Of a stretch of 14,326 nt of DNA, positions 6,820 to 14,083 are shown in pieces; positions within the stretch are counted from its first letter, which is position 1; each line of letters begins with the position of its first letter. The position numbers and the translations under genes are program-made. The notes below the pieces were generated by a model, which made no database searches, had not been told where the DNA came from, and saw nothing but the letters and a program-made list of their open reading frames with translations. Origin of the DNA: a bacterium UBP15_UBA6099 (lineage in GTDB: Bacteria; UBP15; UBA6099); contig DIWT01000061.1 in assembly GCA_002435745.1 (NCBI GenBank), positions 13,585-27,910 of the forward strand. Reading direction: 5' to 3'.

Positions 6820-8007
6820 ATGAAAGACGTATACATCGCAAGCGCGGCAAGGACGGCTGTCGGAAAATTCAGCGGGACGTTGAAGGATGTCCCGGCGGCG
6901 GAACTTGGCAGGATAGCGATAGCCGGAGCAATGAGCAGAGCGGGGCTGTCGCCCGACGCCGGTTTCGACGAAGTGATAATGGGCAACGTGCTCGGCGCCG
7001 GGCTGGGGCAGAACGTGGCTAGGCAATGCTCGATCAACTCGGGCATCCCCGTCGAAGTCCCGGCCATGTCGATAAATAAAGTATGCGGTTCCGGACTGAA
7101 GGCCGTGGCGCTTGCCGCGCAGTCCATCCGCGCGGGCGACGCGGAACTTGTCATCGCCGGAGGAACCGAGAACATGAGCGCGGCTCCTTATCTGTTGCGC
7201 AAGGCGCGCGGCGGCTACCGCATGGGCAACGACGAAATTGTCGACTCGATGATATTCGACGGCCTGTGGGAAAGATTCAATAACTATCACATGGGCATGA
7301 CCGCGGAAAACATAGCGGCAAAATACGGCATAAGCCGCGAGGATCAGGACGCGCTAGCTTATAACAGCCAGATGAAAGCGACCGCCGCCATCGAGTCAGG
7401 CGCGTTCGCGGACGAGATTGTCGCTGTTCCGATTCCCCAGAGAAAAGGCGACCCCGTCCAGTTCACGCTGGACGAGCACGCGCGCGCGGACACCACTCTC
7501 GAAAACCTCGCCAAACTCAAACCCGCCTTCAAAAAAGACGGCTCCGTCACCGCTGGAAACGCGTCCGGCATAAACGACAGCGCCGCGGCGTTTATCGTGG
7601 CTTCCGGCGAAAAGGTCAAGGAACTCGGCCTGACTCCGCTGGCGAAAATCGAATCATGGGCTTCCGCCGGAGTCGATCCGGCATACATGGGCATGGGGCC
7701 TGCTCCGGCGTCCCGCGCGGCGGTCAAAAAAGCCGGCTGGTCTTTCGACGACATCGAACTGATGGAGTTTAACGAAGCCTTCGCCGCTCAGGCTCTCGGC
7801 GTCATCCGAGACCTCGGCATCGAAAACCGCATGGACTGCATAAACGTGAACGGCGGAGCCATCGCCATCGGACATCCCATCGGAGCGTCCGGCGCGAGAA
7901 TCCTCGTTACCCTTCTGTACGCGATGAAGAAACGCGGCGCCCGCAAAGGCCTCGCCACCCTCTGCATCGGCGGCGGCATGGGCATCGCTCTCACTGTCTC
8001 AATGTGA
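6820..8007 (+). CDS. Acetyl-CoA C-acetyltransferase (thiolase)
   Basis: The 395-residue protein is a full-length thiolase. It joins two acetyl-CoA to acetoacetyl-CoA, or runs the reverse cleavage, and may serve short-chain fatty acid, butyrate, ketone-body or polyhydroxyalkanoate metabolism. The nucleophile is C89 in NKVCGSG (87-92). NEAFA lies at 318-322, the catalytic histidine is H352 in IGHPIGASG (350-358), and the second cysteine is C382 in CIGGGMG. All catalytic residues are present. I start at ATG 6820 because AAGGAG lies about nine bases upstream and MKDVYIASAARTAVGKF is the standard family N-terminus. The gene stands alone: no CoA-transferase, 3-hydroxyacyl-CoA dehydrogenase or crotonase adjoins it, so the pathway cannot be fixed. 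The length and motifs match the biosynthetic/degradative class II (acetoacetyl-CoA) type. Confidence 0.95.
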   Translation: MKDVYIASAARTAVGKFSGTLKDVPAAELGRIAIAGAMSRAGLSPDAGFDEVIMGNVLGAGLGQNVARQCSINSGIPVEVPAMSINKVCGSGLKAVALAAQSIRAGDAELVIAGGTENMSAAPYLLRKARGGYRMGNDEIVDSMIFDGLWERFNNYHMGMTAENIAAKYGISREDQDALAYNSQMKATAAIESGAFADEIVAVPIPQRKGDPVQFTLDEHARADTTLENLAKLKPAFKKDGSVTAGNASGINDSAAAFIVASGEKVKELGLTPLAKIESWASAGVDPAYMGMGPAPASRAAVKKAGWSFDDIELMEFNEAFAAQALGVIRDLGIENRMDCINVNGGAIAIGHPIGASGARILVTLLYAMKKRGARKGLATLCIGGGMGIALTVSM

Positions 8008-8015
8008 CCGGCGGT

Positions 8016-8050
8016 CAAAGAGAAATCAAAGCTTCTCTTTGGAATCTTTT
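8016..8050 (+). terminator. Terminator candidate after the thiolase gene
   Basis: CAAAGAGAA (8016-8024) and TTCTCTTTG (8033-8041) form a perfect nine-bp stem with an eight-base loop, starting nine bases after the thiolase stop. A T-rich tail (8045-8050) follows. The stem is AT-rich, so it is weaker than a typical terminator, but its place and tail fit. Confidence 0.6.
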
Positions 8051-8071
8051 CAACATCTTTTGCCATGATAC

Positions 8072-8107
8072 GCGCCGAAGGCGGAGGCGCAGCCCCGCCT
8101 TCGGCGC
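8072..8107. repeat. Perfect 13-bp GC-rich inverted repeat
   Basis: GCGCCGAAGGCGG (8072-8084) pairs perfectly with CCGCCTTCGGCGC (8095-8107) around a ten-base loop. It lies between the ends of two convergent genes, in the middle of three stem-loops. It has no T tract on either side, so it looks like an extragenic palindrome or a strong RNA stem rather than a simple terminator. Confidence 0.6.
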
Positions 8108-8133
8108 TAGCGTGAAAGATTTTGAAAGGGATA

Positions 8134-8167
8134 TTAAGGGAAAACTTTTTCAAAAGTTTTCCCTTAA
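8134..8167. terminator. Long perfect hairpin, probable bidirectional terminator
   Basis: TTAAGGGAAAACTTTT and AAAAGTTTTCCCTTAA are perfect complements separated by two bases, giving in practice a 15-bp stem with a TTCA loop. The stem contains A4 and T4 runs, so each strand carries its own U run in the transcript. It lies 43 bases past the stop of the leftward DUF2505-like gene and 127 bases past the thiolase stop, placed to end both. Confidence 0.6.
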
Positions 8168-8209
8168 GCGCATGAAAGCATTAAAAGCGCCGCGCCCCGC
8201 GCGCGCCGC

Positions 8210-8722
8210 CTAGCATTGCGAACGGTTTTTTACTTCCTGTTCGATTTTTCCCAGCAGCTTTATCTGTTCCTTTTTTACTTCGCTCACTATGACCTGTTCC
8301 ATCAGCCTGCCTATGCCGGGGATGCCGACGCTGATAGAAGAAGTGATTTCCATCGTGACGCAGCCCGCTCCCTCCACGTATCTTTTGCGGCCCCGGATGT
8401 CGATTACCCTCTGGAAGAAATGAGGCACAATTTTAAAATCTATGGTGAGCGTTTCCGGATCCCACTTTCCGATCTGCCGCCAAACGAGCATTTCCGGTTT
8501 GATGACCGTCCGGGCGAATGCAGGCACGCGGTCTTTGGACTTCAGCGTGAATTCCACGTCATGGCTGCCGTCCTCGTGCTCGTCGAACCGGATAAGCTTA
8601 ATCTCCTCCATGCCCAGCAGTTTCGTGAAACTCGGCATGTTGCGCATGAGATCGAAGTGCGTCACCTGCAGCACAAGGTCGAGCGGGTAGTTCAGTTTCA
8701 AGCTGTTGGCAACTTTCTGCAT
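8210..8722 (-). CDS. DUF2505-like SRPBCC (START-fold) protein
   Basis: This 170-residue protein is a clear paralogue of the protein at 166-678. Both have NYP at residues 11-13. VPAFARTVIKPEMLVW at 66-81 matches IPRAAQHVISPKMLTW, WD at 87-88 matches WD at 85-86, and IPGIG followed by a long charged helix closes both. The fold should form a hydrophobic ligand pocket; no ligand is known. It has no signal peptide or membrane segment. It follows the third SRPBCC gene by 22 bases and is probably co-transcribed. The ribosome site before ATG 8722 is GAGG at ten bases, a loose spacing. Confidence 0.8.
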   Translation of the reverse strand: MQKVANSLKLNYPLDLVLQVTHFDLMRNMPSFTKLLGMEEIKLIRFDEHEDGSHDVEFTLKSKDRVPAFARTVIKPEMLVWRQIGKWDPETLTIDFKIVPHFFQRVIDIRGRKRYVEGAGCVTMEITSSISVGIPGIGRLMEQVIVSEVKKEQIKLLGKIEQEVKNRSQC

Positions 8723-8744
8723 CTGATGCGAACCTCGCTGTCGT

Positions 8745-9221
8745 TTATGTCCTGAAGAAACGTTTTTCCGCTTCCGCGCCGATGGCCTGCATGAGGCTTT
8801 CCATATTCTTCCTGAAAAGCTTGTCTATCATCGCGGTGGTGGCCGGGCCGATGAGGAAATGCTGAACCGTCAGGTCCATGTCCATATTCATAACGCAGCC
8901 GTCCTGACACGGAGAGAACACCCAGAGGCCCTTCACGCGTTTGACGATGCCTTTGGAGTCCCGGTTCAGGCGTATGTCGCACTTGCGGCGCTCGTCGTCC
9001 CACAGCGCGTCCTTTATCCACGACACTTCGCCGAGTATCTTCGGCAGCGGCACATCCAGCACCCATTCCGTTTTCGAGTACGTCCGCTGTTCGTTCTCTT
9101 CAATTTTCCTGATCCTCTTGATGTTCGGCAGCGCGCGCACGAAGTCGGGCGTCTGATGCGCTATCTCGTACGCCATGTCTACAGGAGCCTTGGATTTCAC
9201 CTGTAGTTTTATAAGTCCCAT
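8745..9221 (-). CDS. SRPBCC-family protein (COQ10/polyketide-cyclase-like)
   Basis: The 158-residue protein has the order expected of the SRPBCC fold: a first strand (3-10), a small helix pair with PVDMAYEIAHQTPDFVRALPNI near 13-34, a strand run with EWVLDVPLPKILGEVSWIKDALWDD near 52-76, later strands with GLWVFSP at 98-104 and MNMDMDLTV at 111-119, and a long C-terminal helix from about 125. The N-terminal part resembles COQ10-like and cyclase-like members that bind lipids or quinones. It is more distant from the two DUF2505-like proteins than they are from each other. ATG 9221 has GAGG four bases upstream. It leads the pair with the gene at 8210-8722. Ligand and role are unknown. Confidence 0.75.
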   Translation of the reverse strand: MGLIKLQVKSKAPVDMAYEIAHQTPDFVRALPNIKRIRKIEENEQRTYSKTEWVLDVPLPKILGEVSWIKDALWDDERRKCDIRLNRDSKGIVKRVKGLWVFSPCQDGCVMNMDMDLTVQHFLIGPATTAMIDKLFRKNMESLMQAIGAEAEKRFFRT

Positions 9222-9325
9222 ACCGCCTCGCGTTTCATTCCATCCGAGCCGCCGCGCCGGATTCCCCGCGCCAAATTAAGGTTTAATGATAATATCCTAT
9301 CTCCAGATTGATAATATGTCTGAGG

Positions 9326-9354
9326 ATTTAATTTGTCGCACATGAGGATGTCAA
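9326..9354 (-). promoter_or_regulatory. Possible promoter for the SRPBCC gene pair
   Basis: On the minus strand a perfect TTGACA (9349-9354) is followed after 17 bases by TTAAAT (9326-9331). The -35 box overlaps the stop codon of the DUF445 gene. The start would lie about 100 bases before ATG 9221, across an AT-rich stretch (9275-9330) that holds other possible -10 boxes. Confidence 0.4.
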
Positions 9355-10943
9355 AGCCCCTGCGTGAAAAACAGCAGCAGCCCTTGGCTCAGCCCTATCA
9401 GCAGACCGAGAACCAGTCCGAGGACAATTATGAACCGCAGTTCCGACTTCATCACGTTGTGCAACATGTTGTTGATGTCTTCGGCGGGGAAATTCTCTAT
9501 GCTCCTCTTGGTTATCTCTCTCACGTCGATTAGTTCAAGCGCGCGCGGAACCTGTTCGACAATCGCGTTCATTCCCTCCCCGGCGAGGTAGTTCAGAATG
9601 CTTTTTTCAGTGTCCGCCGGCAGAATTTCTCCGAGCGTCATGTCCGCCACGGTGTCCACCTGAATATCGATCGCCCTGTCGATTACGCTACGCGAGTTCT
9701 CGCCTCGCGCCACCCCTATTATCTGGTCGGAAGCGAAGTCCGCCAAAGCCTCGCTGCTTGAGCCGAAGTAGTTCGCGGCGACATCCTTGAGCCTTTCGTC
9801 CGCAAGCCCGTCGATAAAGCCGTCCAACTCGCCTTTAAGGTAGCCGCGCGTCTCTTCGTCTGAGATGAGCGCAGACGCCCGCTCCGAAAAGCCCCCAGCG
9901 AAATTATCTATCTGCTCCATCGGCACATAAGACATCGCTTCGCTTATCCTCTTGTCCAGAAACCTGTCGATGTGCTCGAACACGAAATCCTTCAGCTTGG
10001 ACACCGTCTCTTCCCGCTTCAGCGTCCGTTTCAACTCCTCTATGCCCCGGTTGATATTCTCTTCCAGTATCTCGTTCACCTTGTTCTCGTTGTAGAAGAA
10101 TACCCTGATGACGGTTCCCCAGATTTTCTTTTCCTTTAGGTACTGCTCTATCGCGGCGATAAGCCTGCTCTTGGCCATTCCTACGATTTCAGTGTCTTCC
10201 AGCAGCCGGTTCAGGTTCTCGATAAGCCCCGGCATCTCCCGCTCGTACAGCGCGTACAACATCTCGTTGAGGTCCACCGAGTTGACGATGTTTTTCAACT
10301 TCCTGTCTGACTCCGAGAGGGCGGCAACCCGCGCGTCGATGACTTCCCTTATGAACGCGGCCACCCGGTCTTGGCCCAGAAAATAATCTATCCGCTCAGA
10401 CAGATATCCCTTGAGGCTCGCTATGTTTTCTTCCCGTATAAGCTCCGAAACCTTTTTTTCGGACAGCGCGCCCACGTTGTCCGCGATAACTCCCCTGACG
10501 CCCGACTCGAACCCCTCGTCGTCAAGATAGTTCCTCACCCAATCTTTCAGCCACGATTTCACGCCGCCGATGTTTTCGTTCCACCTCTCGCCGTCCATCC
10601 CCGGCAGAAACGTGTGAAACTCGCGGATGCGCAGCCCCCTGACATCCGCGAAATATTTTCCCGTCAGCTCCGTTATCGAGTTCCTGAATTCGTCCCCGGA
10701 CAACTTTTCCCTGATGGAATCCGGAGTGAGCAGCTTGCCCACTATCTCTTCCGAGATTTTTTCCGCGAGATTGGATTTGTTGCGAGGGATGACGCCCTGA
10801 AGGTTGAATAGGAACTTGACCGGGCGCACAGGCCAGAACAGCAGCTTAATGGCGACCCAGTTGGTGAACCATCCGAGAAGCCCCCCGAACACTACGGGGA
10901 TAACGAAAAAGAAAACAATTTGATAAGACACAAGAACTCCCAT
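9351..10943 (-). CDS. DUF445-family membrane protein
   Basis: The 530-residue protein shows the DUF445 layout. An N-terminal membrane helix (about 6-27) runs into GWFTNWVAIKLLFWP (24-38), followed by GVIPRNKSNLAEKI (50-63), a hallmark of the family. A long, charged, mainly helical middle with predicted coiled-coil character follows, and a C-terminal membrane helix ends the protein (about 504-527). DUF445 proteins are widespread in bacteria and their function is not settled. The ATG at 10943 has no ribosome site. A GTG four codons later (10931) has GGAG at five bases, so the true protein may be 526 residues. It is transcribed alone, with a promoter candidate at 11035-11063. Confidence 0.88.
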   Translation of the reverse strand: MGVLVSYQIVFFFVIPVVFGGLLGWFTNWVAIKLLFWPVRPVKFLFNLQGVIPRNKSNLAEKISEEIVGKLLTPDSIREKLSGDEFRNSITELTGKYFADVRGLRIREFHTFLPGMDGERWNENIGGVKSWLKDWVRNYLDDEGFESGVRGVIADNVGALSEKKVSELIREENIASLKGYLSERIDYFLGQDRVAAFIREVIDARVAALSESDRKLKNIVNSVDLNEMLYALYEREMPGLIENLNRLLEDTEIVGMAKSRLIAAIEQYLKEKKIWGTVIRVFFYNENKVNEILEENINRGIEELKRTLKREETVSKLKDFVFEHIDRFLDKRISEAMSYVPMEQIDNFAGGFSERASALISDEETRGYLKGELDGFIDGLADERLKDVAANYFGSSSEALADFASDQIIGVARGENSRSVIDRAIDIQVDTVADMTLGEILPADTEKSILNYLAGEGMNAIVEQVPRALELIDVREITKRSIENFPAEDINNMLHNVMKSELRFIIVLGLVLGLLIGLSQGLLLFFTQGL

Positions 10944-11034
10944 TGAGCCGATTGCCGCCGCCCGCCGTCGCCCGCGCGGCGGCGCTTAAACCCGCGCGCG
11001 ACAACCCGGCTCGACCGCCCGCCCGGCAGCGCTC

Positions 11035-11063
11035 ATTATAGACTCCCACGCCGCATTTGAAAA
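11035..11063 (-). promoter_or_regulatory. Promoter candidate for the DUF445 gene
   Basis: A perfect TATAAT on the minus strand (11035-11040) is preceded by TTTTCA (11058-11063) at 17 bases. The -35 is a four-of-six match. The leader to ATG 10943 would be about 85 bases. Confidence 0.5.
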
Positions 11064-11187
11064 TTATCGCGGCAATCTACCCCCGGCGCGGAACACAAAC
11101 GCCTCCAGCGATCTTTGTGCTTCCAGTTTCAAATTCATAGGCAAGAAAATAAACAGAACTGGTTTATAACGTTGCAATTATTCATAG

Positions 11188-11216
11188 TTGACAAAAGAAC
11201 ATGGTATTCTGATAAA
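11188..11216 (+). promoter_or_regulatory. Promoter candidate for the YIP1-like gene
   Basis: A perfect TTGACA (11188-11193) is followed after 17 bases by GATAAA (11211-11216); TAAAAT two bases later (11213-11218) is an alternative -10 at a 19-base spacing. The leader to ATG 11314 would be about 90 bases. Confidence 0.5.
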
Positions 11217-11313
11217 ATAGCAACAATTAAGAGAATCAAAGAGCAACGCAGTTCAGTTTAAGCGCGGATAGAGCGATGGTCGCGAGATATTAGACAATAT
11301 GAGGAGATATTGA

Positions 11314-13152
11314 ATGGATTATTATCCCGAATTGCGCGATGAACCGAATGATAATGAGCCGCGGAAGACAAAGAAAGATAATCGCGGTGAAAACGGCGGA
11401 ATTATTGGGGCGGCAGTATATCAGATTAAAACCGCGATTTATATGATTTCCAGTCCTCGCAAGACTGGCATGGAGCTGAAACAAAAAGCAAAACTAATTT
11501 GGGTTTTAATACCGCTGTCATTTCTTTGCGTTGTTCAGTGCGCACAGTATGCGCAGTATTTTACTAAAATGAATTTAAAGCCGGCGATGATGGTTATATA
11601 TCTCGGATTTGGATGCGCAGAGTTAATTGTGCGTGTTTTTGTGACTGCGCTAATGGTCTATGTAATCGCGGCTTTATTTCGCAAAAGCGCGGGTTTGAAA
11701 GCCAATATTATCTGCGTGTCATACGCTTATTTATTTCCTTATTTTCTTGAAACGACTCTGATATCGCCGGAAAACCAATATTATCTTTTCGGGCCTGCGA
11801 GCATTATCTGGTATTTTATCGTTCCATGCGCCATAGCCGGTTGCAACGGCGTCGGCTATTTCAGAGCCTTGTCATTTTATTCATTCGCGTCGCTGTTGGC
11901 GACGGCGTTAGGCGTCATAAGCTGGTTTTCTATGATGGCTATTAATTCAGACGAGTTGGTTCGTGGCTCATTGACTAGCGGATTGTTTTCCGAGCAAGTC
12001 AAGTTCGGGTTAACGCTCGTCTTGTTCATTTCTTCTCTAATTGTCGGATTTACACATACTCGCTCTATAAGGTTTCTTGCCGTTGGGATAGCGTCAATTG
12101 CGCTTGTGGCTAACATTGCTCACTCGACCGCTGATTCTTACTATCGTGAGCTGAAGTCGAATCCGCATGTTGTCGCAAACGACTATTGCGCTATCGGCGA
12201 AACGGCGTACTTTTTGAAAAACAACGATAATGGAGCCAAGGTCTTTGCTCATAATATGCGGACTGGAAAAAGAACATCTCTGAAACGATTTGATAAAAGA
12301 TTCAGTAAAATAGTGGCCGATAGGCAAGGAGATTTGTTTTTTGTGGAACCCGGACTCGAAACAATAGATGTTTATAAATATGACGCTCCTGAAAAACCTT
12401 TGTTTGTGATAAACACCAAAGAGCTTGGATGTCGCCTAAAAGTCAATCTCGTTGGAAACAACTTCATATTTGCGGAGAACGGCGACTTCATATTCGGATG
12501 CAATGACTGTGGAATCTATAGGTATTCGAGAAAGGGTAAGAAAGTGTCGGAGTTTGTTGCCGAGCCGTGCAGGCGGCTGAGAGAGTCGCGAAAAGAGTGT
12601 TCAGAAAAAGACAATTTTAATATGTTAGCCATCGCGGTTGATGAAAATGACGATTATTACGCGGCATATTCAGAAGGCATAATACAGAAAATAGATTCCG
12701 GCGGGGTTATGATATATGATCTAGAAAACAATCGCGAATACGACATATTGAACATCGACTATTCAGACGACAAATTATACGCGCTTATCGAATACGATGG
12801 GGTGCATTCGCGCAACGCGATGCTGACTCAATACGACTCCGCCGGAGAGTCTGATATTGTGATGGACTTTGATATTGGCTTTGAAGACCCGGATGAAACA
12901 AAAACGGTATACTATTATTTCAGAGCAGGGGGAAACGGCTACATGGTTGTTGAGGCACACAATGATTTATCGCTGTTCTATAGCGATTTTGTTTTTATTC
13001 ATGGAAATGTAGGCATGGTGGCATGGCTCAATGAAAGCAGTCTGCTGGGAAAAGCGTCGCTATTATATTACATGGTTGACTATCACATCCGTGAATACAA
13101 TATCTCCACTTTCAAGAAGGTAAAGGGGACAATTAAGAAGTTGTTCATTTGA
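11314..13152 (+). CDS. YIP1-like membrane protein with propeller-like C-terminal domain
   Basis: The 612-residue product begins with a charged, soluble 40-residue head. A membrane domain follows with hydrophobic stretches near 62-78, 91-120, 135-150, 160-180, 186-208, 231-247 and 253-270. The segment with AIYMISSPRKTGMELK at 41-56 and the helices after it resemble bacterial YIP1-domain proteins. From about 285 to 600 the chain is soluble and repeats short propeller-like units, for example IVADRQGDLFFVEPG (334-348) and IAVDENDDYYAAYSEG further on. No catalytic motif is seen. ATG 11314 has GGAG seven bases upstream. Base composition is visibly more AT-rich than in the genes to the left. The architecture echoes the protein at 4090-5622, though the sequences do not look close. 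YIP1 assignment is moderate and function unknown. Confidence 0.75.
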   Translation: MDYYPELRDEPNDNEPRKTKKDNRGENGGIIGAAVYQIKTAIYMISSPRKTGMELKQKAKLIWVLIPLSFLCVVQCAQYAQYFTKMNLKPAMMVIYLGFGCAELIVRVFVTALMVYVIAALFRKSAGLKANIICVSYAYLFPYFLETTLISPENQYYLFGPASIIWYFIVPCAIAGCNGVGYFRALSFYSFASLLATALGVISWFSMMAINSDELVRGSLTSGLFSEQVKFGLTLVLFISSLIVGFTHTRSIRFLAVGIASIALVANIAHSTADSYYRELKSNPHVVANDYCAIGETAYFLKNNDNGAKVFAHNMRTGKRTSLKRFDKRFSKIVADRQGDLFFVEPGLETIDVYKYDAPEKPLFVINTKELGCRLKVNLVGNNFIFAENGDFIFGCNDCGIYRYSRKGKKVSEFVAEPCRRLRESRKECSEKDNFNMLAIAVDENDDYYAAYSEGIIQKIDSGGVMIYDLENNREYDILNIDYSDDKLYALIEYDGVHSRNAMLTQYDSAGESDIVMDFDIGFEDPDETKTVYYYFRAGGNGYMVVEAHNDLSLFYSDFVFIHGNVGMVAWLNESSLLGKASLLYYMVDYHIREYNISTFKKVKGTIKKLFI

Positions 13153-13337
13153 AAAGGGCTGCTTGTAGATGACGAAAACCGCAAAAATACGGTGTCGTGT
13201 CCGCGCTCCGAACTACCCTGCAGCGCTTCTTATAAGTCTGCTCGACCAGTTTGAAAGATATCGACGCATTTACTTTTGGACAACAGACAACAAAAACACT
13301 AATGTGTAAATCGGAAAAATAGAAACTGCAAGCATCT

Positions 13338-13367
13338 TTGATCATGGAAGCCGCTTTTTATTATAAT
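13338..13367 (+). promoter_or_regulatory. Promoter candidate for the zinc-ribbon membrane protein gene
   Basis: TTGATC (13338-13343) and a perfect TATAAT (13362-13367) are separated by 18 bases. The leader to ATG 13457 would be about 80 bases. The rest of the 300-base spacer after the YIP1-like gene (13153-13456) shows no clear terminator. Confidence 0.5.
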
Positions 13368-13456
13368 GTGCGGATAGTAGATTCAGGGATTATGGGAAAT
13401 AGCATATTTGCGCGCTACGGTTCTGCATTGAGAACATGGATGCAAAAGGAAGAATA

Positions 13457-13939
13457 ATGTACTGCGAAAAATGTGGCGTAAAAACTATCGATGGCGCGAA
13501 TATTTGCGAGCAATGCGCATTTGCGGCTGAGTGGCGAAAAAAGTCGGGAATAGATAAATATGCTTTAAAGACAAATCCGGTTCCTCAAGAAATAAGGTTT
13601 TTCAACCCCGGAGCTTTCTTGCTCGGCTGGATATGGGCGCTTGCCCATAGACTGTGGGCGTTAGGACTTATGTATTTATTTGTGTTTGTTGTTTTTCCGA
13701 ATTTGCTTCGAATCGCGCTAGAACGCGACAAGATCGATATTATGGCTTACATTGCGATAAACATTGCATTGTTTATTGCGCTGATTGCGTTTTCGATATA
13801 CTTAGGAATCACCGGCAACGAAAAAGCATGGAAAGCTCGCCCCCGAGACAACGTCCAGAAGTTCTTAAAGGCTCAAAGAAATTGGGCAGTTGTCGGAATC
13901 GCATACATAGTGCTGATAATTGTGTCTGCGATTGTTTAG
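13457..13939 (+). CDS. Zinc-ribbon membrane protein, DUF2628-like
   Basis: The 160-residue protein starts with a zinc ribbon made of two CxxC knuckles (C3, C6, C17, C20). A short linker leads to RFFNPGAFLLGWIWALAHRLW (about 47-67), a signature of small bacterial DUF2628-like membrane proteins. Hydrophobic segments follow near 66-84, 96-118 and 143-160. The ribbon faces the cytoplasm in the usual model and may bind zinc or a partner; no enzyme activity is known. I start at ATG 13457 because AAAAGGAAG lies just upstream. An earlier ATG at 13436 would place that site inside the coding region. The gene has its own promoter candidate and stands alone between the YIP1-like gene and the tRNA gene. 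Confidence 0.8.
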   Translation: MYCEKCGVKTIDGANICEQCAFAAEWRKKSGIDKYALKTNPVPQEIRFFNPGAFLLGWIWALAHRLWALGLMYLFVFVVFPNLLRIALERDKIDIMAYIAINIALFIALIAFSIYLGITGNEKAWKARPRDNVQKFLKAQRNWAVVGIAYIVLIIVSAIV

Positions 13940-14009
13940 CAGTTGTGTTCAAATCGTGGCTGACTTCACTTGTGTTGAGAAATTGAATATCAGTATGAGG
14001 CTATTTTCA

Positions 14010-14081
14010 AGGCGGTGATCGGAATCGAACCGATGATGAAGGTTTTGCAGACCTCCCCCTTAGCCACTTGGGTACACGGCA
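14010..14081 (-). tRNA. tRNA-Cys (GCA), acceptor stem imperfect
   Basis: On the minus strand the cloverleaf reads clearly. The D stem is CCC with GGG. The anticodon stem is GAGGT with ACCTT, carrying loop CTGCAAA and so anticodon GCA. The variable loop is CATC. The T stem is ATCGG with CCGAT and the loop TTCGATT. The 3' acceptor strand CACCGCC is followed by U73, the usual discriminator of tRNA-Cys. CCA is not encoded. The 5' strand reads TGCCGTG, so pairs 1-72 (T with C) and 4-69 (C with C) fail; GGCGGTG would pair fully. It may be functional with a weak stem, a decaying copy, or affected by a sequence error. The tRNA identity is firm, its activity is not. Confidence 0.85.
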
Positions 14082-14083
14082 GG

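Larger units (their letters stand above)
10944..11313. other. Divergent intergenic region between DUF445 and YIP1-like genes
   Basis: This 370-base spacer marks a composition break. It is GC-rich from 10944 to about 11100 and clearly AT-richer from there to the YIP1-like start. Promoter candidates in both directions are listed separately. CCAGTT and AACTGG near 11125-11163 form a distant inverted repeat of doubtful meaning. No RNA gene was recognised. Confidence 0.55.

Noticed and set aside
9349..11049. Other-frame open frames within and just upstream of the DUF445 gene
   Set aside because: They overlap a well-conserved DUF445 reading frame and have biased, motif-free translations.
13145..13345. 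A 66-codon minus-strand frame after the YIP1-like gene
   Set aside because: It starts in a non-coding spacer, overlaps the end of the YIP1-like gene, has no ribosome site and shows no family pattern.
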